From Sinonovacula constricta (lineage: Eukaryota > Mollusca > Bivalvia > Cardiida > Solecurtidae): DNA of 64,000 nt. Position numbers and translations under genes: made by a program. Under the pieces are notes generated by a model that saw only the letters and a list, made by a program, of their open reading frames with translations, was not told where the DNA came from and did no database searches. How positions within the stretch are numbered: position 1 is the stretch's first letter; every line of letters starts with the position of its first letter. Of this stretch, positions 22,863 through 36,160 are shown piece by piece. The DNA lies in contig CM017557.1 of NCBI GenBank assembly GCA_007844125.1, forward strand, positions 58,244,857-58,308,856, given 5' to 3'.

Positions 22863-23838
22863 AAGGCAGATTCTGCAATGGCTTTTCCACGTGTAATTAA
22901 ATATAGAATAATAATTTTATTAAAACAAATATGTATTATTTATATCGTTGAAATTAAAATGAAAGCAAATATATATCACAGGAGAATTTATTATGTAGGT
23001 TTGTAAGGGCACTGACATTAGAACATTAGATGCGTAGTTATGCAATTTATGCATGAATGACTTCAATTTTTTAATATTTATTTAAGACAGCTATACTTGT
23101 ATGAAGCCGTTAAACAGTTATTACAATATATAAAGATAACCTTACATCATCGAAATCAATTGCCATAACATTTCGGTATACGAGACTATGGACAATAACA
23201 AAACACCCATCATCAGCTAAATTGAAGGAACGTCCAATAACAATGAAACATATATCCAATAAGATAAGTCTGATTGATTAATACCAAAGTGCGTTCAGAT
23301 GGGTGAATCCAGATATTCTTAATGGATTAGATTGCAGCCTCCCGATTCCATTATACGATACATTGTCACTTTTGATTAACGCCTTGTGTACTGTAAAGCT
23401 AATGATAAAAATAAGGTCAACATGTATTCCAATAAACATACCTCTAAGTATTTCTTTTTATCTGATCAAGATGTAAACACTTTTGTGCATGATTCGTATC
23501 GTTATAGCTAGGCACTGCCGCGCTGGTCATAAACAGTTACATGTACACACGTGTGGCATGGTTGCCTGCATAAATACATTAATCGTAAGACCATTTGCAC
23601 ATATGGCCTTCTATTGTATATTGAATATTCAGATATAAAGCTCCTGTTTTGCATATTTTATTTCTATTTCAATGGATATAAACTATTAACTTCTTAATTG
23701 GGAAGGATAGACAGTGTACACGAAACGCAACAGATAAACTGTAATTAGTTTAACCGTATTTTTCCAAACGCATATATGATGAGGTAAGTTGACTGGTGAG
23801 AAGCAACTCCTTTAGCTAAAAAATTAACACTTACATAC

Positions 23839-23858
23839 AAAAAAAAAAAAAAAAAAAA
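23839..23858. repeat. 20-base poly(A) run
   Basis: Twenty A residues inside duplicated segment II copy A; no retrogene or SINE is recognisable directly upstream. Confidence 0.9.
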
Positions 23859-25445
23859 TCTTAAAACGGTTGTAAATAGGTTAGATAAAGAAAAAGAACA
23901 GGATGACAATCATACCTATATGTTTCTTATTATTTATAAAATACCAGCATTTTTAAATTAGTTCGGCCAACGGGATGTGGAGTTAATATCTAAATTGAAT
24001 TACTATTTTTGCATGAACAAGTACTTCTATTTAACTAAACTAATATAAAACAAAAGCACTGTACAATTTACTGATTAACATTGCCATTCTGGGTTAATGT
24101 GTCTATCGAAATGCTCGATTACATTAAGCTTACTTGTTTTAGTATCAGATTTGTTAATGCGAATCACATATATAAGCTCTGTATCTTTAAAACTAGATTA
24201 AGGATTGTTCGCTTTTTCTCCCATTTTTAAGCCGTTCGTCTAAGACAGAATATACAGAGCACTATTTCTTTAAGCTTATATTCCTTACATAAACAGACAC
24301 AAAGTTCATAACTAAAAAATCAAAATATTTTAATAAAGCTGACAATGATAAATGACTCATCCATTTTAAAAAAAAATCTGTGCAAAATATAATAATACAA
24401 TCTCGTGCAATATAATTTGACACATTTTTTTGTAGTTTAGATTAATGATTGCACCAGCTGAGAAAGAACATTCCGTTTTGTTTAATCAATACAAGTATCC
24501 ATCGCGGTCGGCAGCAACACTGGGTCTGTTTCTTCTCTATCTACATGTTCAGGTCATCTAATTATCTGCCGTCTTAATTGAATAATCGGGGATGGCTTGC
24601 CATCTTAATATGAGCGAAACATTAAAGACCAATTATAGAACATAAATTCAATATTCGTCGGTAAGATGGCTCTGGTTTTTCGTTAATCTTATTACCAACA
24701 AGAGGAGCTCCTTATCTGTTACATCTCATCGCATGTACAAATAGTTTATAAAGATGCAAATCCCCTTCATATTTGTCATTTGTTTCATTCGCATTAGTAT
24801 CTTAAATTAAGTTTGCATTATCTTTATTTTTCATTAACTTATAATAAATAACATTTTAGATTTAAATATTGTTTGATGTTAAAAACAAAACATAAAAAGC
24901 CGCACTCCTCCTGTAATACAGAGCAAAAACTGTATAAGCAAGTTTGCAAAACGACTGGGTCAAAAACGTATTAAGGCACATACGTTTCAAATTATGTCAT
25001 ATGCTTTTGATTTAACCCGTAAGAGATATATAGTTTTCGGTTTCTCCTATTTGCCAAATTCTAGCATTATTGTATTAATAGATAATTGGCCAACTAACAA
25101 ACGAGGAGACACATTATTGGCACTAAAGAGACCTTGACGTCGTTAGTACATGGGATGTGACAGGCTTTTTGTCATCTAGTTTGTATGTCACAAGTCAGCA
25201 TGCGTTCGTTGAACATATTTGTATTCTGCATTGTACAAAATAGCAATCACGTTCTCCGCTTTGTAATTTGTTTGTGAGGTAAAACAACTGTAGTTTAATT
25301 AAAAGTTCATGGTGAATAGCTGGTGTATGTCTTACTTTTTTCTCTAAATATACACGTTTATGATAATCACGTGTTTTTTTAAATATGATCGAAATTATCA
25401 AAATGCTAAGAACAAAGAAATATCACCCCAGCTTTAACAGTTTGT

Positions 25446-26080
25446 TTCTCATTGGAAATCATTTCCTTCTGACAGGTTTGTTTTATTTAACTAACACTTT
25501 TTATGATTATATTTGCTCGTGTCATATTTTGAAACATTATAAAGATGGCGCCACCTATAAATAAGTTTTTTTTACACAAATTCACAAATTAATTTACTCT
25601 GTTGTTATTCTTAAATGGCATATTTTATTTCAAGAGAGGATAGACTTTTTGCTATCAAATATTAATAAAACCACAAATTGTTGACACCTATTGTATATGT
25701 TATCTTAACTAAGGAAAGTGCGTTTTGACTTGAGCAAATAAATTAGCAATTATTGAAAAACGACACGTATTCGATGTAAGATGGATTTATATCACAATCT
25801 GCGACCAAAATTCCGATACCAATCTTTACAAGCAGTATGAGTTGCTTATGATATTAGCCCACTATTCTGGAGCTTTCCTTATTGATATCAGAAAGACGTG
25901 GGACTAAATATAAAGAATAAGAGGGACTGTATGGCAAACACAACATTGTAACAAACGACCAATTTACTTTTAGCAAACAGGAAGATAAAACTGGTCCAAT
26001 GAGAAGTACAACACATATTCAATATTTGAACCAACTCTAGACAAAGGCATAAAGATTAAATTTAAAAGAAACCAAAACAG
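25446..26080. other. AT-rich non-coding DNA between the two copies of segment II
   Basis: No open frame of note and no recognised repeat. Confidence 0.5.
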
Positions 26081-26084
26081 ACAT

Positions 26085-26215
26085 TACACACGATGACAAA
26101 CAGTTACCGCCTTGTAACGGATACGAGGTCGGTCAAAGGTCCGGCTTAAACCTGGTGCGAGGACCGCTCCAACCTCGGACTCACTGATTTTTTTCTCACA
26201 AACAAACCTAGAGTG
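26085..26215 (-). repeat. Degenerate copy of interspersed family X
   Basis: TTACCGCCTTGTAACGGATAC, then GCTTAAACCTGGT and CAACCTCGGACTCACTGA match the GC-rich core of family X as seen at 32,600-32,700 in the same orientation. Only the core survives. Confidence 0.5.
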
Positions 26216-26429
26216 TATACAAAAATATTTCATTAAATTAAGACAATTAACAGCAAGCACCAGCACCGGAAGGTTAAATCTGGTTAAATAATACTATATT
26301 CAAACCAAATAATACATGTATTTATTAAAATGAAGTATCCACATATGTAAATATGTCATTAAGATAAAAGTCATTATTGAAATATTTTGTAAAAGGAATT
26401 TTCTGGAACTAGACAAATAAAAAAAAATA

Positions 26430-26520
26430 ACGCCAATTCATCGTATGCCGCCTTGGAACAGTCAGTCTTCAAACCTGGCCTATTGGAGTGCTTTAACTGG
26501 GTTACAGAATTTCTCATTGA
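26430..26520 (-). repeat. Degenerate core of interspersed family X
   Basis: TGCCGCCTTGGAACAGTCAG followed by TTCAAACCTGG and a GAGTGCTTTAACTGGGTT word matches the family X core but lacks both flanks. Confidence 0.42.
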
Positions 26521-27462
26521 CAACAAAACAGACCAATTTAAAATAAAACTATTCAAATGATACGAATACATGCACATATATGAAAGATTGCTGAATTTTA
26601 ACATTTTAAGAAATAATTCATTGAGAAAGTAATTTCTATGCAACCTCATCCGTATAATGTTCATAGATTATTCCATTTATTCGGCAAGTTGTTTCCATTT
26701 TACAAGACTGAATGGTTTAAACATGTTTCAGTATTATTTATATTCTTCATTTAACCGACGAACATGGAGCTGGCTCAAATAACAACCTTAAACGAATGAT
26801 AGATCGCAATGTAAATGGAATATTAATGTCTTTAACGGCTTAAAATAGCAGTTGTTATTTTAGACATGCAATATCCTAGTCTAAGTGGATGCTATATGTA
26901 TTTCTTCCAAAATGTACGTTACATAACATTTCATAATGATATCAATAATTCAAGAAATACTGTTTTAAAACTTTCAACGCCGCATGCTGTGATTATTGTT
27001 GCAATCGTGCAATAATACGTAGAGAAATTTTCTTATAAAAAGCGTATGATGATGGTTAAATAAAATTGAAATCTTATACATTTTGAAAGGTGCAAAAACA
27101 TTTATGTGTTATGTTGGTTTAGAAGTGTACTGACATTTAAAGTTTATTTGTATCTTTACAGTTTATCAATGAATGGCGTCTAAATAATATTTAAAGAAGT
27201 ATTTGATATTAAAAGCAATAAAAAAAAAAAACAACAACAAGTAATTATAATTATACCTCGAAATCAATGGCTTTGTCTTCTTTGTCTGTTTTATAAGACA
27301 CAATATAGAATCGTTTGACAATAACAAAAACTCTGAAACAGCTAAATTAAAGGCATGTATCCTTACATAACAAAAAAACAAAACAACAACAGATAATCAG
27401 TAAGACGGGTCTGGTAGATTAACTCAAAACTGCGATCAGATGAGTGAATCCCAAATATATGA

Positions 27463-27745
27463 CCGGCCGCAATAGCTCAGGTGGTAAAGCGTCGGCTTGC
27501 GAATTGGGAGGTCTTGGGTTCAATCCCCCACCGGGTCAAACCAAAGACTTTAAAGTTAGTAGTAGTGGCTTCGCTCCTAACGCTCAGGGCTAAGGGGACA
27601 GCATTACGTCTGACTCGTCGGTGGCAGTATAATTGATCGGCCGGGTTCAGTCCCTGGGCACCTTATAAGTGCCCCTGTGCTATAATGTTAGAAATGTCGC
27701 TGCACAGTATCGGCAAAATGCCGACTAATCCCAATTACAATCCCC
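27463..27745 (+). mobile_element. tRNA-derived SINE, family S1, copy 2, with target-site duplication
   Basis: The head (27,463-27,538) has a good box A (AATAGCTCAGGTGGTAAAG) and box B (GGTTCAATCCC). The body matches the copy at 19,831 through CAAAGACTTTAAAG, TAGTAGTGGCTTCG, CTAACGCTCAGGGCTA, GGGGACAGCATTACG, CAGTCCCTGGGCACCT and CAATCCCC. Left flank AAATATATGA (27,453-27,462) and right flank AAAATATGA (27,746-27,754) form an imperfect target duplication. The insertion interrupts segment II copy B exactly where copy A is continuous, which gives an empty-site comparison inside one window. Confidence 0.93.
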
Positions 27746-28404
27746 AAAATATGAGACACGGGAAGACGTATTCGTTTTACAGTGTTTTATATCACTTTTG
27801 ATTAATGTATTTCATCTCATACTTGTGATGCAAAGGATTAAGGTATAACTAAGAATGTATCTTAATATATACACATTTCCTAAGTTGCTATTTAATGACG
27901 ATATAGATCACTATGGGTACAAGCATCGTTTTCATGTAGCTAGGCGCTATCCTGAAGGTTGCACATGTTTGCCGTGGTCGCTTGAATGATAACATAAATC
28001 TGAAGAACATTAAGCCATATTGCTTGATATAAGGGTGCTTTATTTTACAATGAAAAATGCTTTTCCCTACAATTTATTTTCATTATTGCCCAAATATATT
28101 TTTAAAGCTAAACACGAACATAACTATGTCTTTCACCCGTGTTTCCCATAGAAACTTTATTTCAACTTTCTGTTTTTTTTTATGTAGGAATGTAAAATTA
28201 AACGCAGTATATTAACCGTGATTAGTTGCGCATATTTTTTTTTTGCCAGTTGCATAAATGGTCAATATTGAATTGACAATTGAGAAGCAATTTCATTAGC
28301 TTAGTAACACTTACATGTATAAACATAGGTAGTAAAGCACCCCAGTCGGCTCACTTCAAGATGGTAGCTGTTGGAATTGCTCTATTTTGTATCATCACTC
28401 GAAA

Positions 28405-28475
28405 ACGTTTTGTTGTAACTTTTACCGCTAACTGGCATGTGAATACCTTTGTTCTGTGTCCTTTTAAATTTTAAT
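28405..28475 (+). repeat. Fragment of interspersed family X
   Basis: AACTGGCATGTGAATACCTT followed by TGTGTCCTTTTAAATTTT matches the distal arm of family X at 63,060-63,110 in the same orientation. Confidence 0.5.
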
Positions 28476-29934
28476 ATATAAATTTTCTTATCCAAGTATT
28501 GAGGGAAATATAGATAAAAATAAAAGTAATGAGAAATGCTTTATTTTCTAACTGCAAGTAATCGTCGTGTGTATATTTTGCTAATTAAATTAAGTTAATG
28601 GTTTGTGAAGTTCATATATTATATGAAATGCGCACTGACACGTTTTTATGTTCTTCCATAGAAATAAATTGATATAAAAAAACTTTAGTAAATGTAAGGT
28701 TCGATGTTAATTTTCAACGTTAATTTATCTCTTATTATGTTTATAACATTAACAATATTACTTGTGTAGATATTCGCCTGATCTGTTGGCCTTGACCTTT
28801 AGCGGTCATGTGTGCTAAAAGTGAAATGTTTTCTACTTTTGAATCCTAGTTTTGAAACTATCGTCAGCGACAGTCTACTTTTTATATGAAACAATTACAT
28901 TAGAGCTTATCTTCTGAGACTATACGCATTCAGAGCTTTAATTGTTTTAATAAAGTTGGCTTAAATAATTAGTCCATTGAAAATATCCAAGGACAAAATG
29001 CAAAATATATGTCTTGCATAATATAACTTATTTTAGCAGTATTTTGGACAAAAAATGAAAAAAAACAACTGAGAAAATGCTGTAAAGAATTGATATAATG
29101 TGCATCTTAGGCAGTCGATAAGGATATGGTTCTGTTTCTTTTCCATTTTCAGGTCGTCTAATCATCGTTTGGCGCAATAAAATAATTGGAACTGACTGGC
29201 TAACTTTATACGAGGGAAACATTAACGAACCATTAGCAAGCATGGATCCATCGGTTCGTACGTGAGATGTCACTGTTTTTTGTCAATCTTAACAGCGCCC
29301 AGGGAAGCTTGCTATCTGTTAAAGCTCATCACATGTACCTTGAAGCAGCAAGAGTCGTAAAACGTTCTTTCTTTTGTCTTGTGCATGTGACAAAACCATT
29401 GTTCTCATAATTTATCTTAAAATACGTTTACATTTTCTTTTACTTTTCTTTATCTACATATACACATATTCAATGTAACAAATGACGTTTAAGTGTTAAA
29501 TATTATATAATCTAGGGCATGAGACAAAAGTCCCAAATAAGTCACATGATAAAGCATAATGTTTACAAACAGTTTTTAAAGCTTTGAACGTTTGGGGTAG
29601 AAATGTAAAAAAGCGAAATTCTTTTCGAGTTTTTATAGCCTATGCATTTGTTGCTAGTAAAGAAGTGACATGGGTCTGTTTAATATTCTCTTTTGGATCA
29701 GATGATCATCTGCTAACATTAATGGCGACGCGCTAGATGGAATGCTGAAATTTACATATGGGGAAAGTCTGTTTAGCCGACTTCCATAACCCTGTCATAA
29801 AAAGTGTCCTTATTTAGTAAACGGAATTCTTTTTTATTAATTCTTTTTTGTATTTCTATATTTATATTTGTGTGCCTGTAACTTTCACACAAACATTACA
29901 GAAAACGAGGTGATTTTCTGGTAATGTATAGTTA

Positions 29935-30050
29935 CTGTTAAATAAAAAACATAACTTGTCAAATATGTCTTCTTACTTGCTCCCATATTGCTTTAACATG
30001 TTCCATTTTTTGCGTCGCCTTTGATGCTTCGCATCATTGACTTTACTTGT
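29935..30050 (-). repeat. Interspersed repeat family Y, copy 2
   Basis: The reverse complement gives GATGCGAAGCATCAAAGGCG, TTAAAGCAATATGG and a GACATATTTGACAAGTTATG word, aligning with 12,292-12,430. Present only in copy B of segment II. Confidence 0.65.
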
Positions 30051-30445
30051 TACATAATTTGAACCGTCTTGGCAACTCAAAATCAAAGGGACACATTTAT
30101 GACACTTAAGAGACCGTCACTCCGGTTTTTCGTTCGTGAGATGTCAAAAGTTATTCTATAAATGAGATAGGAGTTGTGTTTCAAATCAACAAGCTTCCGT
30201 TGCACGTAAGGATTAAACAAGATAGTAATTACGCTTTCCGTTTTTGTGATTTGTTTTAGGAAAATTACACATAATTTGATCATAGTATGAGTGGTAAATA
30301 TGTTAAAACGAACTTGTCTAACTCGACCTTTTTACATAAATGTTAATGATTGTAATCACGTATCTTTTTGAATATTTTAAATGGCCGCTGTTATCAAATT
30401 GTCACCAACAAAGTGGGCTAAAATCAGCTTTAATTATCATTTCTT

Positions 30446-31766
30446 ACTTTAATCAATTTGTTTACTGACACATTAGTATAATTTCAATGGATAAATGCAG
30501 AAAATAGGTCTCAATAATCAGAATCACTAAATATTATACTTATAATCTCTAGCAAGAATATATAATTTCATGAAGTGATGAACAGCTGTCGAGATCCTGT
30601 CACGATAAAACATCGTATTATTGTAAAAGCATGTTTTCATTTCACTCACACTCTGAAAGGAATTTTTGAATAGAGCAAATAAATATGTGATGATGGACGA
30701 TGCATATATGTTAGATATTTTTCTAAGTTGACATCCCAAGACAGCGGTAAATATTTCGGAGCCCATCCTTTCTTGACAGGCAATATAAATTCACCAATTT
30801 TTATATTCCTCTGCAGCCTTTTATTTTGATGATAAGAGATAAAGAATATTTTACTGTCAAAAATTTCCACATACCTATCATACACGTTATTGCAGTTTCT
30901 ATGACATTAAGCAATAAAACATACCTTTTCTACACGTAAACACGCGTGCTCTTACAACATTGGTAAACTTAAGAATCGACTGAAGAAACACCACGTACTT
31001 TGCCTTGCCATAATAATTATGATGAATCTTTTAGCAAACACTGGATTCATTCTAATATTAGACCTTTTAGTTATTCATGTAATTGATTTTAGCAAGAACA
31101 GTAACAACTATTTTATACTGTTAGTAAAAAAAAAATAAAAAATACGGATATATCTTTTCAAACGCTGCTGAAAGTAAAAAAACATGACACTTTACTTTTG
31201 TCTTCGTAAGCTGTGTAGGTCATAATGAACCAAGTTCGGCTCTCATCTAGTAGCAAAAAATTAAAGATTCTGAAGCATATACTTTTAGAGAAACAGACAA
31301 GACATACCCAGTTGTTTTTTTTTTAAAAAAAACTGTCTTTATCGTCAGTAGCAATTGATTGATCTTTGTGTAGACCTGGGGCAGAGAACATTTCTTATTG
31401 TATTGATTCTTATCATTTAAAGAGATTGTACAAAAAGAGCACTATTGCGTTTCCTGTTGTCTTGTCTCAGACAATGATGTCTAGCCTGGACTCTTTTGCA
31501 CATTGATAGGCAAAATGAAAAATGAAGAAAAGGTCTCTTGGTCTTGGAAGGTGAAAGACATACATCCTGTAAAGTAGTCAATGTGGCAATAACAAGTCAA
31601 AGCATGTAAGCTTCTTAAGACGAAGAGATGCTTTACAGAATGAAACAACTCCTAGTATCAAGCAAATGTTGATCAAAATCTTATATATTTATTAGAATTC
31701 TGATATTAAAAATGAAATACAACTTGTTTGCCTACATCTATAATAGATTTAAAGTCTTTACAGATG

Positions 31767-31767
<1 letters not shown>
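30446..31767. other. AT-rich non-coding DNA
   Basis: Two short overlapping minus-strand frames (30,527-30,885) show no recognised domain. Nothing else seen. Confidence 0.5.

Positions 31768-31850
<83 letters not shown>
31768..31850. repeat. (CA)n microsatellite
   Basis: Nearly 40 CA pairs, broken only near the right end by TACACTCACATAC and followed by GCGCGCATGCAT. Confidence 0.98.
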
Positions 31851-32493
31851 TCACATACGCGCGCATGCATATATTATGACTTTGAAGTCTACACCTCCTG
31901 TACTGCGCTCTTCAATTGCTTTACCAGGTCGAAAGTAAAGATGGCATAATAGTGCAAATATCGAGGATATTATGTGTCTTCTCACTGTAAAGGAGCTTTT
32001 TTGAAGTCTCGCGTGATTTAGGGCTGTGCATCCTATATCTCAAGTCGAGTTTGTGATTTACCCATCCTGTGATTGAAAACATAATCTACAGAACGAATAC
32101 TATAAGACAATTAATGAATTGTCTAAAAATGAACGTACAATCATGTCAACTATATGTTGCACTGTGATTACTACGAAGTATAATTTACCAAACAGACGTT
32201 TCAAAAGAATTCATTATATTCAAAAGCAATTACAGTTTGTGATAAGTTACTTTCAAGTAGTATGTTACAACTTCATGTATTCAGTAATTATATTTAAACT
32301 TAAAAGCAAACAAGTGCACCAAAAAAATGCATGTTCAATGTGCCAATTGCCGAATCTGCCTTTTCATCAAAAATTGAAAGTACACACGTTTTCAAATGTG
32401 CGGAATTAAACAATAACTAGGAAATCACTTGAAGGTAAAATTTTCTCTAAATGACAAATAAGAATATATGACAAACTCCTACACGCATTGCAA
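31851..32493. other. AT-rich non-coding DNA
   Basis: The frame at 32,119-32,409 has no recognised domain; nothing else seen. Confidence 0.5.
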
Positions 32494-32720
32494 CACATAC
32501 CAAAAATTTGAAAAAGAACAGGACAAAGGTATTCACATGCAAGCCAAATGTAAAAATAAGAACAAATATGGGATAGGTCATTTAACAAAAAGACCAAATC
32601 CAACAATGACCGCCTGGAACGGTCAGTCGGCAATATGGACCGACCGGGGTGTTTTAACCGGTTAGACAGAGCTCTAACCTCGCTCTTTCTGGTGAGTTTC
32701 AAATGCAAGCAATTAAGAAA
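32494..32720 (-). repeat. Interspersed family X copy
   Basis: Shares with 34,255-34,650 and with the inverse of 62,758-63,125 the order: a CACATACCAAAAATTTGAAAA-like edge, AAAGGTATTCACATGCAA, a GTCATTTAACAAAA block, then the GC-rich core CCTGGAACGGTCAGTCGGCA, ACCGACCGGGGTG, AGAGCTCTAACCTCGC and CAAATGCAAGCAAT. The class is unknown. On the minus strand the core reads as an LPTDRSR-containing peptide in several copies, but other copies have stops there. Confidence 0.75.
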
Positions 32721-34250
32721 ACCGATCTATTAAAATATAATATGTCGTATTCACCAACCATTTTTGAGTACGTATTGGTTAAGTCATTCATTCACAACAG
32801 TCTTCCAAGTATATTCAGATACATGTTTACAATGTTACATGACACTCTAACATTGATATTTGAGCTAAACAACATTAAATTAACTACATGCAAAAGATTG
32901 GTTGATTTGAAAATGATGACTTGATCTCATGTCGTGACTCGGAGTTGGACATGCTTGGTAAATACTGGCCTAATTTTTATTAACTGCAATGCTAACTCAA
33001 AAAATTGCTTATTTTTTCTGAAATTTTGAAGTCTAGAATAGGGACATACATTGTCATCGGTTATTATTACATGAAAGGCAGCTTTTCGGTGATATGATCT
33101 ACAATGGGCTTACTATATTCAGTTTGTTCAGATTTTCTACAGCAATATGCCTTTGTTGTTTAATTAAAAACTGAATGTACTTTACTATTATTTAACCGAA
33201 AACTGTTAGAAAAAAATACATTACAATATCTATATATTTATACAAGAGAAAACGATGGCATTGTTTTGTGTGTGTTGTTGTTTTCTATGGTTAACACGTT
33301 CGTCTGTGTGTCTGGTTGCCTAAACCTCAATCAAACGTGTTTTGACCAATGAATGATACAACGCGGAGAAAACGCAGTTTTGAAACAAAGAGAAACATAA
33401 CAATTGTACTGGTACCTTAATGAACATAAATGCGAAATTTATATAAAAGTGCATCATATGCAAGTCATCTTCAAACTGCTTTTAAAATAAACTGTCTCCG
33501 ATTATCACTCAAAACATTTTTTGCTCCGTTATTATGCCGCATTGTACCATAATTTAATATTGGGTATCTAAAACTTACTACCAAGCTTATATAATATCAA
33601 CCTAGACTGCGGCAGGTACAATTGCATTTTTGACAAAGATGTAAAGTAAGTGATCATTTTGTCTCAAACTTATTCTCTTTCCTAAAAATATCTTGAAATA
33701 TTAAATAAATGTTAGTACAAGTATTGACAATTTTATTTGCTTTTCTATGACAACAATGCAGTAACAATTTTTATATACTTAGGCTAACAAATAAAAACGA
33801 GTTGGTGACATACAGTAGAGAGTACTTAAAGTTTTGCAGAAAAAATCAAGATATCACTAGTGAACTCCGTAATGAAAAAGTTAGGACTACTTATATTTAC
33901 TATACAACATACACAGAACAAAGTTCCTTGTTCTAGGAGATCTTATAACTCCACACAAAAGTCGTTGATCGAGCAAGGAAACTATTTCATCGTTGTATTA
34001 GAAATATGTCGTTTCAATACATCGTATAAGTAACACATGCTATCGTCCTTAGAAAAATGTAGAACAGACATGTACGTAGTACATGCCTTTGTCCTTATAC
34101 ATCTTTGATCCTTCAAAAACAATAGCATCTTGTAAGAGGGTTAGCATAAACGGATTCGACAGATTGCACATCTAAACACAGAAGCATGGGTAAAGTATAG
34201 TGTAGACATAAACTGTAAATACATTAGTTCCCTTAGTTAGAAACTGTCTT
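32721..34250. other. AT-rich non-coding DNA
   Basis: No recognisable element or credible open frame. Confidence 0.5.
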
Positions 34251-34254
34251 TGTT

Positions 34255-34650
34255 TATATCAATTATTGCAACATATACCAATATCTGAAAAGGCATATGG
34301 CAAAAGGTATTCACGTGCAAACCTAATGTTAAAGTTAGAACAAATCTGTGACGAGTCATTTGACAAAATGGGCAAACCCAAAAGGTTTCCTCCCTGGAAC
34401 GGTCAGTCGGCAGAAGAAACCGACAAGGGGTGCTTAGACCGTTTTTACAGAGCTCTAATCTCGCAGTTACTGAGGGGTTTCTCGAATTCAAGCAATGAAA
34501 TAAAAACTGACCCATTTGAATAAAAAGGCTTAGCGCTGACGTTTTCTTTAATAAATTATTACGAAAGTAATGACGATATTGAAAAATAATGTCCGCATAG
34601 TAAAGGATGGGGGTAATTATTTCTGTTAGAAGAACTACACAAAAATTGTT
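34255..34650 (-). repeat. Interspersed family X copy, the longest
   Basis: Carries the CAACATATACCAATATCTGAAA edge, AAAGGTATTCACGTGCAAAC, GACGAGTCATTTGACAAAATG, the core CCTGGAACGGTCAGTCGGCA, AGAGCTCTAATCTCGCA, a TTCAAGCAATGAAA block, and an AT-rich arm whose inverse matches the arm at 62,790-62,860. A 169-residue minus-strand frame spans it. Its central part resembles the translation of the copy at 32,494, so the resemblance reflects shared repeat ancestry. Confidence 0.78.
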
Positions 34651-35600
34651 CGTTGTAAGTAAAAAATCATTGAAAAGGGACAAGAGAAATATAAATGGTT
34701 TTAGCATCATGTTAATGTGAGGAAGGACTTGAGGAACCAAGTTCAAATGTCCATCAAAGGAAATACAAGTATCAATCCTTATGGGATGAATCAGATGACA
34801 ACATAGATTACAAAGTTTATTTCCATGTCCACTTCTGACTTCTTTCTATTCGTACAGCTGACCTTGTCATAGACAACAAGTATACCAACGATTATTCTAG
34901 TACTTTCGTCGTATCAGGAGAGTCATATAGTGCATAGTCTAATTAAAGCAAGAATTAGAATCAAAGGCAAACTTTTTTAACACTTCAAACACAAGAACAA
35001 TCCTGTACATTTTTGCCAGATACAAAGTAAAACAGAATTAAGTAATTTGAAAGATTATTGCCGCAGTGTACAGATATGTTAAAGTTTGCTAAGATAGAGA
35101 TCTGCCTGCATCAAAACGCAGACCTTATCCCTTAATTTGCAAATAATGTATCATTGTTGTGATGACAAAAAACTGGTCGCAGTCCTTTTTTGAAGACTGA
35201 CTTTTTTGCCAGTTTTTTGCAGCCAAAACCGGGGAACAATGCATGACATTTACAAAAAAGGTAAGTTCAGTTTTACCAATAAAATAACATCGGACAGTAA
35301 AGTAACCAAAATTACTCAGCAAAGTCTAAGCAAGATTGACAATTGTGTCTAATGGAATGGAGGGCACCCGTGCTTATTTGACTATTTGTCTTTGTTATTT
35401 TTTTTATTCATCCTTGCGCTTGCATTATATAAACGTAGCTGATTTCAGCAAAGAATATATGAGTCGTATCAAGCATGTTTACAGCTATCTTCAGCCGAAC
35501 ATTTGTTTCTATCATCTATTTGAGCGTGGAGTCATTTTGGAACTTTTCTTTGTCCTAGAATGTGGCTAAGACATTAAAAAGGCCAGCAATTATACTTCTT
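34651..35600. other. AT-rich non-coding DNA
   Basis: No recognised element. Confidence 0.5.
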
Positions 35601-35889
35601 CTTTCTCTAGAGATTGGCTTCTGTCCGTGTAGCAACAACTAGCAACTGTATATTACAGAAAACAGAGAGGCTAGTTCAATGTTTCCTGTTAGTACCGGTG
35701 AATAATACATTACTCCACTGTTCAATGAGTACTTTTACTCATTATTAGTAACACTTCAAAAACAAGTGTGATTGTTAATTGTATGTAATACTTGAACTGA
35801 TAGTTTTGTTAAAGTTAAAAGCAACAAGTTTACGATATTTAAACACAAATGTTCTGTCTTCCGTTAGCTTAGCTATCTATTTGAATGCA

Positions 35890-36160
35890 TACAGATGCAG
35901 ATCGTGTCAGTAATTAAGTACTTCCTTTTCTTTAGGCTGGCTACTGTGTGTTCTGATGACAGAACAAGGAAACAATAAATAACACTATACAGACAGGCCC
36001 AGATTATTGTTTCCATTCAGGTCCAGTCGTAAATTTGTCTTACTTACTGCTCACTAAGCAAGACTGACTGAACAGGACCAAATTGCGACTTAAGGGATAA
36101 AAGACGCCGGTGTAATTTGGCAATTAGTCTGTAAACTTATGTACGCCAGCGTAGTCAAAA
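35890..36160 (+). repeat. Diverged segment IV, copy 1
   Basis: A word near 36,090-36,120 (ACTTAAGGGATAAAAGACGCC then GTAATTTGGC) aligns with 40,597-40,632 and 41,517-41,545. Weaker similarity runs about 150 bp upstream in all three. Boundaries are vague. Confidence 0.4.

Larger units (their letters stand above)
22095..25445 (+). repeat. Duplicated segment II, copy A
   Basis: About a dozen anchors align in order with copy B at 26,855-30,445: ATGCAATATTCTAGTC (22,108) with 26,866; ATGTAGGTTTGTAAGGGCAC (22,994) with 27,111; CAGATGGGTGAATCC (23,297) with 27,437; AGCTAGGCACTG (23,506) with 27,938; GAGAAGCAACTCC (23,797) with 28,280; TTCAGGTCATCTAAT (24,549) with 29,150; AGAGACCTTGACGTCG (25,125) with 30,107. 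Offset changes are explained by a 620-bp minisatellite present only in A and a 290-bp SINE present only in B. The two copies are too diverged for a recent event. Confidence 0.88.
26855..30445 (+). repeat. Duplicated segment II, copy B
   Basis: Partner of 22,095-25,445; anchor pairs are given there. This copy lacks the 35-bp minisatellite and contains a SINE (27,463-27,745), a family X fragment (28,405-28,475) and a family Y copy (29,935-30,050) with no equivalent in copy A. No conserved open frame is shared by the two copies, so the unit does not look like a duplicated gene. Confidence 0.88.

Noticed and set aside
32406..32708. 100-residue minus-strand frame resembling the previous one
   Set aside because: The resemblance comes from shared family X repeat DNA, not from a protein family.
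34237..34746. 169-residue minus-strand frame, the longest in the window
   Set aside because: It lies over a family X copy; translations of other copies contain stops, and no domain is visible.
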